Notes: a model not told the origin generated them from the sequence alone. 64,000 nt of DNA from Bacillaceae bacterium IKA-2 (GCA_031761875.1 CP134492.1:868001-932000), one strand, 5' to 3'; counted from the first letter of the stretch, positions 28,221 through 37,592 are shown. Numbers and translations are program-made.

Positions 28221-29339
28221 ATGAGTAAACGTGACTTTTATGAAGTATTAGGTGTAGACAAGAACACATCTGGTGATGAAGTGAAAAAAGCATATCGAAA
28301 GCTTGCACGCAAATATCATCCAGACGTAAATAAAGAAGCAGATGCAGAAACAAAGTTTAAAGAAGTGAAAGAAGCTTATGATACATTAGCAGATCCGCAA
28401 AAGAAAGCTCAATACGATCAATTTGGTCATACTGATCCAAATCAAGGCTTTGGTGGTGGTGCGGGTGCAGGTGGTTTTGGTGATATTTTCGATATGTTCT
28501 TTGGCGGTAATGGTTCAAGAAGAAATCCGAACGGCCCAAGACAAGGTGCTGATTTGCAATATACAATGACATTAGAATTTAAAGAAGCAGTTTTTGGTAA
28601 AGAAACAGATATTGAGATTCCTAAAGAAGAAACATGTGAAACCTGTCATGGTAATGGAGCGAAGCCTGGAACAAAACCAGAAACCTGTTCTCATTGTAAA
28701 GGTACAGGGCAATTAAGTGTCGAACAAAACACGCCATTTGGACGTGTTGTAAATCGCCGTGTTTGTCATCATTGTGAAGGAACAGGAAGTTTTGTGAAAA
28801 ACAAATGTACTACTTGCGCAGGTCAAGGAAAAGTTCGTAAACGTAAAAAAATCCATGTGAAAATTCCAGCAGGTATTGACACTGGTCAACAAATACGTAT
28901 TTCTGGTCAAGGGGAAGCTGGCGCAAACGGAGGTCCGGCGGGAGATTTATATGTCGTATTTAATGTAAAACCACACGAATTCTTTGAACGTGATGGTGAT
29001 GATTTATATAGTGAGATGCCGATTACGTTTGTCCAAGCTAGTCTTGGTGATGAAATCGAAGTGCCAACCCTAAAAGGTAAAATTAAATTGAAAGTACCAG
29101 CTGGGACACAAACAGGTACAAATTTCCGCTTGCGGGGCAAAGGTGTGGCTAATGTTCGCGGTTATGGTCAAGGTGACCAACATATTCAAGTTCAAATCAT
29201 TACGCCGAAAAATTTATCAGAAAGACAAAGAGAGTTACTTAAAGAGTTTGGAGAAATAAGTGGCACTCAAGCACCAGACGAACAAAGTGATAACTTTTTT
29301 TCCAAGGTTAAAAGAGCATTTAAAAGCTTTAACGATTGA
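28221..29339 (+). CDS. dnaJ: Chaperone DnaJ (Hsp40)
   Basis: The 372-residue co-chaperone has a J domain with HPD (33-35), a Gly/Phe-rich linker with [10 protein letters not shown], four zinc-binding repeats ([32 protein letters not shown]), and C-terminal substrate-binding domains. Upstream in-frame starts exist, but the ATG at 28221, after GGGAGTGG, gives the universal [12 protein letters not shown] start. Confidence 0.97.
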   Translation: MSKRDFYEVLGVDKNTSGDEVKKAYRKLARKYHPDVNKEADAETKFKEVKEAYDTLADPQKKAQYDQFGHTDPNQGFGGGAGAGGFGDIFDMFFGGNGSRRNPNGPRQGADLQYTMTLEFKEAVFGKETDIEIPKEETCETCHGNGAKPGTKPETCSHCKGTGQLSVEQNTPFGRVVNRRVCHHCEGTGSFVKNKCTTCAGQGKVRKRKKIHVKIPAGIDTGQQIRISGQGEAGANGGPAGDLYVVFNVKPHEFFERDGDDLYSEMPITFVQASLGDEIEVPTLKGKIKLKVPAGTQTGTNFRLRGKGVANVRGYGQGDQHIQVQIITPKNLSERQRELLKEFGEISGTQAPDEQSDNFFSKVKRAFKSFND

Positions 29340-29357
29340 GCAGAAAAGATTCTTTAG

Positions 29358-29445
29358 TAAAGTTGGATAGTAGATGGTTAGGCAGGCCAGAGGCTTTAAG
29401 AACTATAGGTTTAGCTTTTTCTTTCCAACTAACCAATTTTCTTAT
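29358..29445. repeat. GTTGGAAAG-type repeat (copy 6, degenerate)
   Basis: AAAGTTGGATAGTAGATGG on the left faces CTTTCCAACTAACCAATT on the right, in the gap between dnaJ and prmA. Confidence 0.45.
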
Positions 29446-29483
29446 CTTTTCAACATTCTTTTGGAATACGGAGTTGGTAAAAA

Positions 29484-30422
29484 ATGAAATGGTCAGAAGT
29501 TAGTATTCATACAACGCAAGAAGCGGTCGAACCTATTTGTAATATTTTTCATGAGGCAGGTGCCAGTGGGGTTGTTATCGAAGATCCAGCTGAACTTGTC
29601 AAGGAGCGGGAAGACCAATTCGGTGAAATTTACCAACTCTCTCCTAGTGATTACCCCGAAGAAGGGGTAATCGTCAAGGCTTATCTTGTTGTTAATAATA
29701 CTTTAGAGGAAACAATTGAAGCGATTAAAGAAGCAATTACTGGTTTATTACAATTTGATATTGATATCGGTTTTAATAAAGTTACCAGCAGCGAAGTAAA
29801 TGAGGAAGATTGGGCGACAGCTTGGAAAAAGTACTACAAACCAGTCAAAGTTTCAAATCACATTACCATTACGCCGACGTGGGAAGAATATCAGCCTGAA
29901 AGTGATCAAGAATGTGTTATTGAACTTGACCCTGGAATGGCTTTTGGAACAGGAACCCACCCAACAACAGTACTTTGCATCCAAGCAATTGAAAAAAAAC
30001 TTACGAATGGCGATAATGTCATTGACGTTGGAACAGGAACTGGTGTATTGAGTATTGCTGCTGCAAAACTTGGCGCAGCGAAGGTACTGGCTCTTGACTT
30101 AGATGAAGTAGCCGTTAATAGTGCAAAACTTAATATAAAATTAAACAAGGTTCAAGATGTCGTTACAGTTAAACAAAATAACTTACTTGACCAAGTAGAG
30201 GAGAAGGCTGATTTAATTGTCGCGAATATTTTAGCTGAAGTAATTATCCGCTTTGTTGACGAAGCTAGTTCACTATTAAAGAAAGATGGAATTTTTATAA
30301 CGTCGGGAATCATTAAAGCAAAGAAACAAGAAGTCAAAGCAGCTCTTCTTGCTGAAGACTTTATTATTGAGGAAACACTTGAAATGGACGATTGGGTAGC
30401 TTTTATTGCTAAAAAAGGTTAG
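29484..30422 (+). CDS. prmA: Ribosomal protein L11 methyltransferase
   Basis: The 312-residue enzyme trimethylates L11. An N-terminal substrate-recognition domain is followed by the SAM domain: [13 protein letters not shown] (about 153-165), [11 protein letters not shown] (about 180-190) and [11 protein letters not shown] with the NxxA motif. It follows dnaJ, as in B. subtilis. Confidence 0.96.
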   Translation: MKWSEVSIHTTQEAVEPICNIFHEAGASGVVIEDPAELVKEREDQFGEIYQLSPSDYPEEGVIVKAYLVVNNTLEETIEAIKEAITGLLQFDIDIGFNKVTSSEVNEEDWATAWKKYYKPVKVSNHITITPTWEEYQPESDQECVIELDPGMAFGTGTHPTTVLCIQAIEKKLTNGDNVIDVGTGTGVLSIAAAKLGAAKVLALDLDEVAVNSAKLNIKLNKVQDVVTVKQNNLLDQVEEKADLIVANILAEVIIRFVDEASSLLKKDGIFITSGIIKAKKQEVKAALLAEDFIIEETLEMDDWVAFIAKKG

Positions 30423-30513
30423 TAAGATACGTTCAGAAAATAGCAGTTCTAATGATTGAACCGATCTATTCTTATCTTGGACATCCCTAAATAAAGATTT
30501 GGTGGTGGAGTTT

Positions 30514-31266
30514 GTGCAAAGGTATTTTGTAGCTAATGAACAGCTAAGTGATTCTTCTTTCGTCATTAAGGGAGAAGACGTTAAACATATTAGTCGAGTA
30601 ATGAGAATGACCGAAGGAGATCAGCTTATATGCATTAATAATGCTGGTCTTGTTGCACAATGTGAAATTCTCCAGATGTCTTCTAATGAAATTAGCGGGA
30701 AGATAATCGGTTTTTTAAGGGAAAATACGGAATTGCCGATAAAAGTTACTGTTGCCCAAGGACTGCCCAAAGGAGATAAATTAGAACTGATTGTTCAAAA
30801 AGGTACTGAGCTTGGAGCACATCAATTTATTCCTTTTCAGGCAACGCGTTCGATTGTTAAATGGGATGAGAAAAAAAGTCAAAAAAAACAAGAGCGTTTA
30901 GGGAAAATTGCCAAAGAAGCAGCAGAGCAGTCATACCGAAATAACGTTCCGAAGATAATGAATCACTTATCTTTTCAACAGTTAGTCACCGTAAGCGAAG
31001 GTTTTGATATAAAAATTGTCGCTTATGAAGAAGAAGCAAAGCTTGGTGAAATAAAAAAATTAGCGACTACCCTTCAAGGTACAAAGGAAGGTTCAACTAT
31101 TTTGGTCGTCATTGGACCGGAGGGTGGTTTAACAACCAAAGAAGTTGCGGCACTTGAACAAGTAGGATTTATTTCTTGTTCTTTTGGACCAAGGATATTA
31201 AGAACTGAAACTGCAGCACTTTATTTTTTAGCGGTAGTTTCATATCATTTTGAAATGTTGAGGTGA
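30514..31266 (+). CDS. rsmE: 16S rRNA m3U1498 methyltransferase RsmE
   Basis: The 250-residue SPOUT-family enzyme methylates U1498 of 16S rRNA. An N-terminal PUA-like domain is followed by the knotted domain with GLPKGDKLELIVQKGTELGA, IGPEGGLT and FGPRILRTETA. The frame opens at TTG 30499, but the GTG at 30514 gives the family start (M)QRYFVANEQ. Its ribosome site is the purine-rich GGTGGTGGAG just ahead. It overlaps mtaB's upstream region, so coupling is likely. Confidence 0.94.
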   Translation: MQRYFVANEQLSDSSFVIKGEDVKHISRVMRMTEGDQLICINNAGLVAQCEILQMSSNEISGKIIGFLRENTELPIKVTVAQGLPKGDKLELIVQKGTELGAHQFIPFQATRSIVKWDEKKSQKKQERLGKIAKEAAEQSYRNNVPKIMNHLSFQQLVTVSEGFDIKIVAYEEEAKLGEIKKLATTLQGTKEGSTILVVIGPEGGLTTKEVAALEQVGFISCSFGPRILRTETAALYFLAVVSYHFEMLR

Positions 31267-31271
31267 TGAGT

Positions 31272-32615
31272 ATGGCGTCAGTTGCATTTCATACGTTAGG
31301 GTGTAAAGTAAACCATTATGAAACAGAAGCAATTTGGCAGTTATTCAAACAAAAAAATTATCAAAAGAAAGAATTTGAAACAATAGCCGATGTTTATGTA
31401 ATCAATACGTGTACGGTTACCAATACAGGTGATAAAAAAAGCAGACAAGTGATTCGACGTGCGATTCGGTTGAACCCCGATGCTGTAATTTGCGTTACTG
31501 GCTGTTATGCACAAACATCTCCGGCGGAAATTTTGGATATTCCTGGTGTTGATATTGTTGTTGGTACTCAAGATCGGACTCGTTTGCTTGAATATATTGA
31601 ACGATTTAAACAAGAGCGCCTGCCTATTAATGGAGTAGGAAATATTATGAAAGCTCGTGTCTATGAAGAACTTGATGTCCCTGCCTTTACCGATCGGACG
31701 AGGGCCTCATTGAAAATTCAAGAGGGCTGTAATAATTTCTGTACATTTTGTATTATTCCGTGGGCACGAGGATTAATGCGTTCTCGTGATCCAAAAGATG
31801 TCCTGAAGCAAGCGCATCAACTGGTTGCCGCCGGCTATAAAGAGATTGTTTTAACTGGGATCCATACAGGTGGATATGGTGAAGATTTGAAAGACTACAG
31901 TTTAGCATATTTACTCAAAGAGTTAGAAACAGTAAATGGGTTGATGAGAATTCGTATTTCATCGATAGAAGCTAGTCAAATTACAGATGACGTTATTGAA
32001 GCAATTAATAAATCAAATAAAATTGTTCGACATCTTCATATACCGCTTCAGTCGGGTTCAGATACTGTTTTGAAGAGAATGCGTCGTAAATACACAATGG
32101 ACTATTTCGCCGAGCGCCTAGAGCTGTTAAAGGAAGCTTTACCAGGGCTTGCAGTTACTAGTGATGTAATTGTTGGCTTTCCTGGGGAAACTGAGCAAGA
32201 ATTCCAAGAAACATACGATTTTATTGCTAAGCATAAGTTTTCTGAACTACATGTTTTTCCCTATTCAAAACGAACAGGAACACCAGCAGCACGAATGGAA
32301 GATCAAGTAGAAGAAAATTTGAAAAATGAGCGAGTCCATAAGTTAATCGAACTTTCAAACCAACTTGCCAAAGAGTATGCATCCTTTTTTGAAGGGGAAG
32401 TTGTTGAAGTTATTCCAGAAGACCGCGATGACCAAGAAAAAGGATATTTTATTGGTTACACAGATAACTATTTAAAAGTGAAATTCGCAGCAACAGAAGA
32501 CATGATTGGTAAGCTAGTCAAGGTTAAACTAATTAAAGCTAGTTATCCAGTTAATAGTGGTGAATTCGTTACTGTTGTTGAAGATAATATGTATGAAGAA
32601 AAAGTAAATAATTAA
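31272..32615 (+). CDS. mtaB: tRNA t6A37 methylthiotransferase MtaB
   Basis: The 447-residue radical SAM methylthiotransferase converts t6A to ms2t6A in tRNA. Cysteines of the auxiliary cluster are C11, C47 and C78; the radical SAM cluster is CNNFCTFC (C153, C157, C160). A TRAM domain closes the protein. GTG (31263) and ATG (31266) starts are also in frame, but GAGGTGA (31260-31266) suits the ATG at 31272, giving MASVAFHTLGCKVN. Confidence 0.95.
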   Translation: MASVAFHTLGCKVNHYETEAIWQLFKQKNYQKKEFETIADVYVINTCTVTNTGDKKSRQVIRRAIRLNPDAVICVTGCYAQTSPAEILDIPGVDIVVGTQDRTRLLEYIERFKQERLPINGVGNIMKARVYEELDVPAFTDRTRASLKIQEGCNNFCTFCIIPWARGLMRSRDPKDVLKQAHQLVAAGYKEIVLTGIHTGGYGEDLKDYSLAYLLKELETVNGLMRIRISSIEASQITDDVIEAINKSNKIVRHLHIPLQSGSDTVLKRMRRKYTMDYFAERLELLKEALPGLAVTSDVIVGFPGETEQEFQETYDFIAKHKFSELHVFPYSKRTGTPAARMEDQVEENLKNERVHKLIELSNQLAKEYASFFEGEVVEVIPEDRDDQEKGYFIGYTDNYLKVKFAATEDMIGKLVKVKLIKASYPVNSGEFVTVVEDNMYEEKVNN

Positions 32616-32626
32616 CAATGAAATAG

Positions 32627-32662
32627 ATATAGACCAGTTTAATGAATTGGTCTATATTTTTT
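32627..32662 (+). terminator. Terminator of mtaB
   Basis: ATATAGACCA pairs with TGGTCTATAT, followed by T6. Confidence 0.8.
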
Positions 32663-32694
32663 ATTTATTTTTCTCTTTGAATCGACCAATGAGC

Positions 32695-33621
32695 TTATGC
32701 TTTGCCATGTAATTTAGTTACAAACTTAGCAAATAAACTAACAAATGGTAAAACGGCTAAAGACGATATAATGTTAAAGAGTGAACCGGCATGAGCTAAC
32801 TGTAAGTTTGGTAGGGAGGTTAAGCTAGCTGCTAGTGTAGCTAGCCAGCCGATAAATGGAAAGAAAGCTAAAACGCCAATGATATTTAACCAAATATGAG
32901 CAAAGGCAACTAGCTTTGCTTGACGAATTGCACCGGCACTTGCTAAAAACGCTGTAAAACAAGTTCCGATGTTAGCACCTAAAATAATCCCGATGCCTGC
33001 TGGGAGCGCTAAAATTTGATCACTGATAAAGCCCATTGCAATTGCTGTTGTAGCGGTACTTGATTGGATTAGCGCAGAAAGAACAGCACCAACGCTGACG
33101 GCGATAAGGTTATGTTCATTTGTTAATTGTAAAAAATAATAAGCAGTAGGAATAGATGCTATTGGGTATGCCAATTTTTCTAAGCCTTCCATGGCAACAA
33201 AAATAGAGCCAAGACCAAAAGAAATACAGCCTAAACAATAGGTAAAGTGTTTTTTCATATTTAATAAAATTACGCCAATAATTAACAAAGGAATAATGAT
33301 TGACGTTATATTAAAAGCAATAATTTCTGTTGTGAAACAAGTCCCTATGTTTGTACCAAGAATAATTCCTATTGATTGTTTAAAGGTAAAATAACCGGCC
33401 GCTACTAGCCCAACAGTCATAACCATAACTGCAGAGCTGCTTTGAAGCATTGCTGTTATAATCGTCCCAGCTAATAGACCTTTAAAAGGGGTACTAGTCA
33501 TCCTCATTAACACTGATTTTAAGCGATCTTGAGATAAATTTAGTAAACCAGTTCTCATTACAGTCATGCCAAAAAGAAAAATCGTTATATATACAGCAAA
33601 TAAAGAAAATAACTGTTCCAT
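32695..33621 (-). CDS. Na/Pi cotransporter family protein (YqeW type)
   Basis: The 308-residue membrane protein of the PhoU/Na-Pi (NptA) group has about eight helices in two inverted halves. Each half carries the QSSS motif (AMLQSSSAVMVMTVGL and ALIQSSTATTAIAMGF) and a GTNIGTCFTT / GANIGTCFTA repeat. It presumably moves phosphate with Na+. The frame opens further upstream, but AGGAGAGGTGAAG sets the ATG at 33619-33621. B. subtilis yqeW occupies the same map position. Confidence 0.88.
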   Translation of the reverse strand: MEQLFSLFAVYITIFLFGMTVMRTGLLNLSQDRLKSVLMRMTSTPFKGLLAGTIITAMLQSSSAVMVMTVGLVAAGYFTFKQSIGIILGTNIGTCFTTEIIAFNITSIIIPLLIIGVILLNMKKHFTYCLGCISFGLGSIFVAMEGLEKLAYPIASIPTAYYFLQLTNEHNLIAVSVGAVLSALIQSSTATTAIAMGFISDQILALPAGIGIILGANIGTCFTAFLASAGAIRQAKLVAFAHIWLNIIGVLAFFPFIGWLATLAASLTSLPNLQLAHAGSLFNIISSLAVLPFVSLFAKFVTKLHGKA

Positions 33622-33764
33622 TTTCGCTTCACCTCTCCTTACCATTTTTATGGACAAGTGAGGCCGAGCATGACAAAAATTAATAAAAATGTGATTGAGA
33701 CAAGCAGAAGTTTCAAATAATGCTCTTAAATCATGACAACAATAGGCAATAATTAATAAATGAG

Positions 33765-33793
33765 TTGACCTAAAAAACGCCTTATACTATAAT
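33765..33793 (+). promoter_or_regulatory. Sigma-A promoter of rpsU
   Basis: TTGACC, a 17-base spacer and TATAAT (33788-33793) form a strong vegetative promoter. Transcription would begin near 33800 and give a leader of about 160 bases. Confidence 0.8.
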
Positions 33794-33799
33794 GTTAAA

Positions 33800-33959
33800 A
33801 GACATGTTTTTTAGCAGTAGTATGAAGTGCCGATTTAATAAGTTTGCTAAGGGAAATTAAAACCTTTTGTTTATGCCAAGTAGCTTGGCTCAAGCTTATG
33901 TATAAATTTGCTAAGGAAACATGTTTTCATTGGTTGTTCCGGAGGGAGGGAAATTAAAG
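33800..33959 (+). promoter_or_regulatory. Structured rpsU leader with mutually exclusive helices
   Basis: ACATGTTTTTTAGCA at the 5' end of the leader (33802-33816) can pair with TGCTAAGGAAACATGT (33909-33924) over 15 bp with one bulge, closing the whole leader just upstream of the ribosome site. A near-copy of the right arm, TTTGCTAAGGGAAA (33843-33856), could pair instead with the same 5' strand. A separate GCCAAG-TAG-CTTGGC hairpin lies at 33875-33889. This is an unexplained, switch-like layout. Confidence 0.5.
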
Positions 33960-34133
33960 ATGGCAGAAACTCGTGTTCGTAAAAATGAATCGATTGACGC
34001 TGCTCTTCGTCGCTTCAAAAAGTCAATATCTAAAGAAGGTACTTTGGCAGAAGTGAAAAAGCGTAAGCACTATGAAAAGCCTAGTGTTAAACGCAAGAAA
34101 AAGTCAGAGGCGGCTAGGAAGCGTAAGTTCTAG
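33960..34133 (+). CDS. rpsU: 30S ribosomal protein S21
   Basis: The 57-residue protein [20 protein letters not shown]...[12 protein letters not shown] has the exact Bacillus S21 length, and its basic C-terminus is typical. It helps base pairing near the anti-Shine-Dalgarno end of 16S rRNA. The frame extends upstream without a stop, but GGAGGGAGG at 33941-33949 fixes the ATG at 33960. It was followed by yqeY, now broken. Confidence 0.96.
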   Translation: MAETRVRKNESIDAALRRFKKSISKEGTLAEVKKRKHYEKPSVKRKKKSEAARKRKF

Positions 34134-34151
34134 TAAGAGAGGGTGTTGGAT

Positions 34152-34412
34152 TTGAATCTTCTTGATCGTTTAACTGTTGCCATAAAGGAAGCGATGAAGA
34201 ATAAGGAAAAGCAAAGACTCTCTGTTATTCGTATTGTTAAGTCAGCTTTACAAAATGAAGCGATTAAACTTAAAAAAAGAACTTACAGAAGACTAAGCGC
34301 TGACTGTTCTTAATCGTGAACTTAAACAACGCAAAGATTCCCTCCATAAGTTTAAAAAGGCGGGTTGTGAAGATCTAGCCGAAAAAGTACGAGAAAATAT
34401 TGAAATCTTAAA
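34152..34412 (+). pseudogene. yqeY: Decayed yqeY (GatB/YqeY domain protein)
   Basis: From a TTG at 34152 with GAGAGGGTG upstream, the translation starts MNLLDRLTVAIKEAMKNKEK and reaches LQNEAIKLKK, which is clearly YqeY. In the A7 run at 34272-34278 one extra base shifts the frame, so that the first frame stops at 34311-34313 (53 codons). The homology resumes in the next frame (ELTED, then LTVLNRELKQRKDSLHKF...ENIEIL) but contains a TAA at 34294-34296. The remaining 60 or so C-terminal residues of the family are absent; a terminator follows directly. The intact family has about 148 residues and may act in tRNA-dependent amidation or stress. Confidence 0.88.
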
Positions 34413-34418
34413 TAAAAC

Positions 34419-34447
34419 AACGCCTTGCCTTCCGCAAGGCGTTTTTT
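34419..34447 (+). terminator. Terminator of rpsU
   Basis: AACGCCTTGC pairs with GCAAGGCGTT (five-base loop), then T4. Confidence 0.88.
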
Positions 34448-34468
34448 ACAATTTATTTTTAATAATAG

Positions 34469-34496
34469 TGTAACCTAGACATACTATATACGTATA
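34469..34496 (+). promoter_or_regulatory. Sigma-W-type promoter of nfeD-floA
   Basis: TGTAAC (34469-34474), 16 bases, and CGTATA (34491-34496) match the ECF sigma-W consensus TGAAAC-N16-CGTATA with a single mismatch. The orthologous yqeZ-yqfAB operon of B. subtilis is a sigma-W target. Confidence 0.75.
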
Positions 34497-34530
34497 TCTA
34501 ATATAGTCATTTGTGAAAGGAGGTGTGTGG

Positions 34531-35865
34531 ATGAAATGGTTTGCGTTAATAAGGAAAATGATGTATTTCTCCTTAATAGCTATGGCAGTGGTTATTTCGA
34601 TGACGAAACCGCCTGTACATAGTCAGTCAAATAATGAAGTGGTTTACTTTATCCCTGTTGAACAAGCCGTTGAGCGGGGCCTAGAAGCGTTTTTGAGAAG
34701 AGCTTTAGAAACTGCTGAAGCAGGAGGTGCCGATCATATTGTTTTAGAAATAGATACTCCTGGTGGACTTGTTGATGCAGCAACAAATATCGCGTTTCTG
34801 ATTGTTAATACTGAGACACCGATTACGGCTTACGTTACAGTAAAAGCATTATCAGCAGGAGCATATATTGCTTTAAACGCCGATCAAATTGTTATGGCTC
34901 CAGGAACAACGATGGGCTCAGCGGCAGTTATTGATGGAACTGGAAATGCAGCAGAGGATAAAATGCAGTCGTCTTGGCTTGCGACAATTGAAAGTGCTGC
35001 TGAATTACAAGGCCGCGATCCTATTTATGCAAGGGCAATGGCTGATAAGGACGTTGATTTGCCGGAGTACGGAGCAGGTGCTGGTAAACTTTTAACTTTT
35101 AAGACCTCTGGGGCATTGGAAGCGGGTTACGCTGAAGCAATTGCAAGTGATAGAGATGAACTGCTAGCGTTTCTTGGCATGGAAAATGCTGAAGTTAGGG
35201 AGCTGGAAGTTAGTTTTTCAGAAAAAATAGCTCGAATTGTTACTCACCCAATTATCATTCCAATTTTATTGTCTATCGGTAGCTTAGGTTTAGTATTAGA
35301 GTTGTATTCGCCAGGCTTCGGTATACCAGGTATAATGGGTATATCTGCATTAATGTTATTCTTTTTCGGCCATTTATTTGCAGGATTTGCAGGTTTCGAA
35401 GTGTTAATTTTGTTTGTAGCAGGAATAATATTAATTATAGTTGAAATATTTTTCCCGGGCTTTGGAATCTTTGGCGTTTTAGGTATTGCTGCAATTACTG
35501 GAAGTATGGTGCTAGCCTCCTATTCAACGGTAAACATATTACTGTCTATTTTAATAGCCTTATTTATAACTGTTATTGCTTCAGTATTGTTCTTTAAATA
35601 TTTTGGTTATAAAGGACCGTTGAAAAAAATGATTTTAACCAATGCTACTACTACAGAGCTAGGTTATGTTTCAAATGAAACACGCAAAGAGCTTATCGGG
35701 AAAGTTGGTTATGCCCAAACGATGCTGAGACCATCAGGAACAGCTATCTTTGAAGATGAACGACTTGACGTAGTTTCCGAAGGGGAATATATTGGACATG
35801 GAAAGAATGTAAAGATTATCGCCACACAAGGTTCGAGAATTATCGTTCGAGAAGTGAAAGAATAG
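34531..35865 (+). CDS. NfeD family membrane serine protease homologue (YqeZ)
   Basis: The 444-residue protein has a signal/anchor, an extracellular ClpP/SppA-like domain with the nucleophile region ALSAGAYIALNADQIVMAPGTTMGSA, four to five membrane helices (about 235-360), and a C-terminal OB-fold of the NfeD type (GKVGYAQTMLRPSGTAIFED). NfeD proteins pair with flotillins, and floA is next. AAAGGAGGTG sets the ATG at 34531 instead of an upstream GTG. Expression is probably sigma-W dependent (envelope stress). Confidence 0.9.
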   Translation: MKWFALIRKMMYFSLIAMAVVISMTKPPVHSQSNNEVVYFIPVEQAVERGLEAFLRRALETAEAGGADHIVLEIDTPGGLVDAATNIAFLIVNTETPITAYVTVKALSAGAYIALNADQIVMAPGTTMGSAAVIDGTGNAAEDKMQSSWLATIESAAELQGRDPIYARAMADKDVDLPEYGAGAGKLLTFKTSGALEAGYAEAIASDRDELLAFLGMENAEVRELEVSFSEKIARIVTHPIIIPILLSIGSLGLVLELYSPGFGIPGIMGISALMLFFFGHLFAGFAGFEVLILFVAGIILIIVEIFFPGFGIFGVLGIAAITGSMVLASYSTVNILLSILIALFITVIASVLFFKYFGYKGPLKKMILTNATTTELGYVSNETRKELIGKVGYAQTMLRPSGTAIFEDERLDVVSEGEYIGHGKNVKIIATQGSRIIVREVKE

Positions 35866-35922
35866 TTTAGGGCCTTACGCTTTTCTATTTTCTAGCTTCT
35901 CTATTAAAAAGGAGGAAATTAA

Positions 35923-36903
35923 ATGCCAGAAGAAATCTTTTTACTCATTATTGTCGGTTTAGTTATTATCGGGTTTGCAGTTCTATTTACGTTTGTTCCA
36001 GTTATGCTCTGGATCTCAGCTTTAGCAGCTGGAGTAAAGGTTGGTATTTTCCAACTAGTCGGAATGAGACTTCGTCGTGTAATTCCGACTCGCGTTGTTA
36101 TTCCATTAATTAAGGCTGTAAAAGCAGGCCTTGAATTAAGTACAAATCAATTAGAAGGTCATTACCTTGCAGGTGGTAACGTTGACCGTGTTGTTAACGC
36201 GTTAATAGCTGCGCAAAGAGCGAACATCGAGTTAACATTTGAGCGCGCAGCAGCGATTGACCTAGCAGGACGTAACGTGCTAGAAGCTGTACAAATGAGT
36301 GTTAATCCTAAGGTTATTGAAACGCCATTTATCGCTGGTGTTGCAATGAATGGAATTGAAGTAAAAGCGAAAGCACGAATTACAGTTCGAGCTAATATTG
36401 ATCGTTTAGTTGGTGGTGCTGGTGAAGAGACAATCATCGCTCGAGTAGGTGAAGGAATTGTCTCGACTATAGGTTCGGCGGTAAGCCATAAAAAGGTCCT
36501 AGAAAATCCGGATATGATTTCACAAACAGTTCTTTCCAAAGGTCTAGATGCCGGTACTGCTTTTGAAATTTTATCGATCGATATTGCAGATATTGATATC
36601 GGTAAAAATATCGGTGCCGAGCTTCAAACTGACCAAGCTGAAGCAGATAAGAAGATTGCTCAAGCGAAGGCTGAAGAGCGTCGCGCAATGGCTGTAGCGC
36701 AAGAACAAGAGATGAAGGCAAGAGTAGAAGAAATGCGAGCTAAAGTTGTTGAGGCAGAGGCTGAAGTGCCGTTAGCGTTGGCTGAAGCGTTACGTTCAGG
36801 TAATATTGGTGTAATGGATTATTTGAACATCCAAAATGTTACAGCTGATACTGATATGAGAGATTCAATTGGTAAAGCTACGGATGACGACAAGAAAGCT
36901 TAA
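35923..36903 (+). CDS. floA: Flotillin-like protein FloA
   Basis: The 326-residue membrane scaffold protein (YqfA) organises functional lipid microdomains. A hydrophobic hairpin lies at about residues 5-42, followed by the SPFH-like region ([21 protein letters not shown] onwards) and an Ala/Glu-rich coiled coil ([20 protein letters not shown]...). AAGGAGG precedes the ATG. It is co-transcribed with the NfeD gene. Confidence 0.95.
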   Translation: MPEEIFLLIIVGLVIIGFAVLFTFVPVMLWISALAAGVKVGIFQLVGMRLRRVIPTRVVIPLIKAVKAGLELSTNQLEGHYLAGGNVDRVVNALIAAQRANIELTFERAAAIDLAGRNVLEAVQMSVNPKVIETPFIAGVAMNGIEVKAKARITVRANIDRLVGGAGEETIIARVGEGIVSTIGSAVSHKKVLENPDMISQTVLSKGLDAGTAFEILSIDIADIDIGKNIGAELQTDQAEADKKIAQAKAEERRAMAVAQEQEMKARVEEMRAKVVEAEAEVPLALAEALRSGNIGVMDYLNIQNVTADTDMRDSIGKATDDDKKA

Positions 36904-36924
36904 AATAATTAGAAATTGATACTT

Positions 36925-36950
36925 TTCTGTGTCCAGCTGCACTTTTCTAG
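36925..36950. repeat. GCGC-type intergenic repeat remnant (short)
   Basis: TGTGTCCAGCTGCACTTTTC resembles the fused ends of the repeat at 21218-21246 (TGTCTAGC...GTGCTTTTC). Confidence 0.35.
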
Positions 36951-36976
36951 TGATATTCAGAAAGGAGGCCAAAAAA

Positions 36977-37513
36977 ATGGAGGATCTCCTCAAGATAGTA
37001 ACAGGTAATCCGATATTACTTTTTATCATTATCGGTGCGCTATTAAGCTTTATAAAAAGGGGTAAAGAGAAGGAAGCGAATCAAGAATCGCAAAAACCGG
37101 GAGCTCCCGAAACAGAAGAAACGCCAAACGCTGAAATTGATTGGCGGGATATCTTTCGTCAAGAAGAGAAGCCTGTGCCAGTTTCTAAAAGTGAAAGAGG
37201 ACAGTCATATACTTATACTGAGCAATCAGTGCCGTCCTCTGTTGCTGGTAGTAATCGCGTGGGTAATGAGCTTCTAGAGAAGTATGAAAAAGCGAAGCGA
37301 AATAAAGAAGCTGCAAAGATATACGAACCTAATCTAGGAAATTCACCTATTTATAAAGGGGACATTGCAGCTCAAGCAGAAGTTAAATTAGATTTCTCAA
37401 GGATTACGAAAGAAGAGGCTATAAAAGGAGTTGTCTGGGCGGAAATATTAGGTAAGCCAAGGTCAAAAAATCCACATCGTCCAACTCTAAATACAAGAAG
37501 ACAAAAAGGTTAA
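36977..37513 (+). CDS. YqfB-like single-pass membrane protein
   Basis: The 178-residue protein has one transmembrane helix (ILLFIIIGALLSFI, about 11-24) and a long, hydrophilic, probably disordered tail containing a conserved-looking end block (ITKEEAIKGVVWAEILGKPRS). It follows floA, in the place of B. subtilis yqfB, within the sigma-W unit. AAAGGAGG (36961-36968) sets the ATG at 36977; the upstream frame extension is repeat sequence. Its function is unknown. Confidence 0.78.
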   Translation: MEDLLKIVTGNPILLFIIIGALLSFIKRGKEKEANQESQKPGAPETEETPNAEIDWRDIFRQEEKPVPVSKSERGQSYTYTEQSVPSSVAGSNRVGNELLEKYEKAKRNKEAAKIYEPNLGNSPIYKGDIAAQAEVKLDFSRITKEEAIKGVVWAEILGKPRSKNPHRPTLNTRRQKG

Positions 37514-37540
37514 GCATATGCTTAACCTTTTTTTTTTGCA
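37503..37540 (+). terminator. Terminator of the nfeD-floA-yqfB unit
   Basis: AAAAAGGTTAAGCAT and its exact reverse complement form a 30-bp palindrome followed by more T. The yqfB stop (37511-37513) lies in the stem. Confidence 0.88.
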
Positions 37541-37562
37541 TAGTAATCAGTTCTTTGTTTGT

Positions 37563-37577
37563 GAATGAAATTCATTC
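37563..37577. promoter_or_regulatory. Palindrome GAATGAA-A-TTCATTC (site 3)
   Basis: Identical over 15 bp to the site at 3554-3568. It lies just upstream of the candidate sigma-E promoter of yqfC. Confidence 0.45.
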
Positions 37578-37592
37578 TTTTAAATAAAAGTG

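Noticed and set aside
34272-34313. Programmed frameshift in yqeY at the A7 run
   Set aside because: The downstream frame has a stop codon close by and the C-terminal third is gone, so no frameshift could give a normal product.
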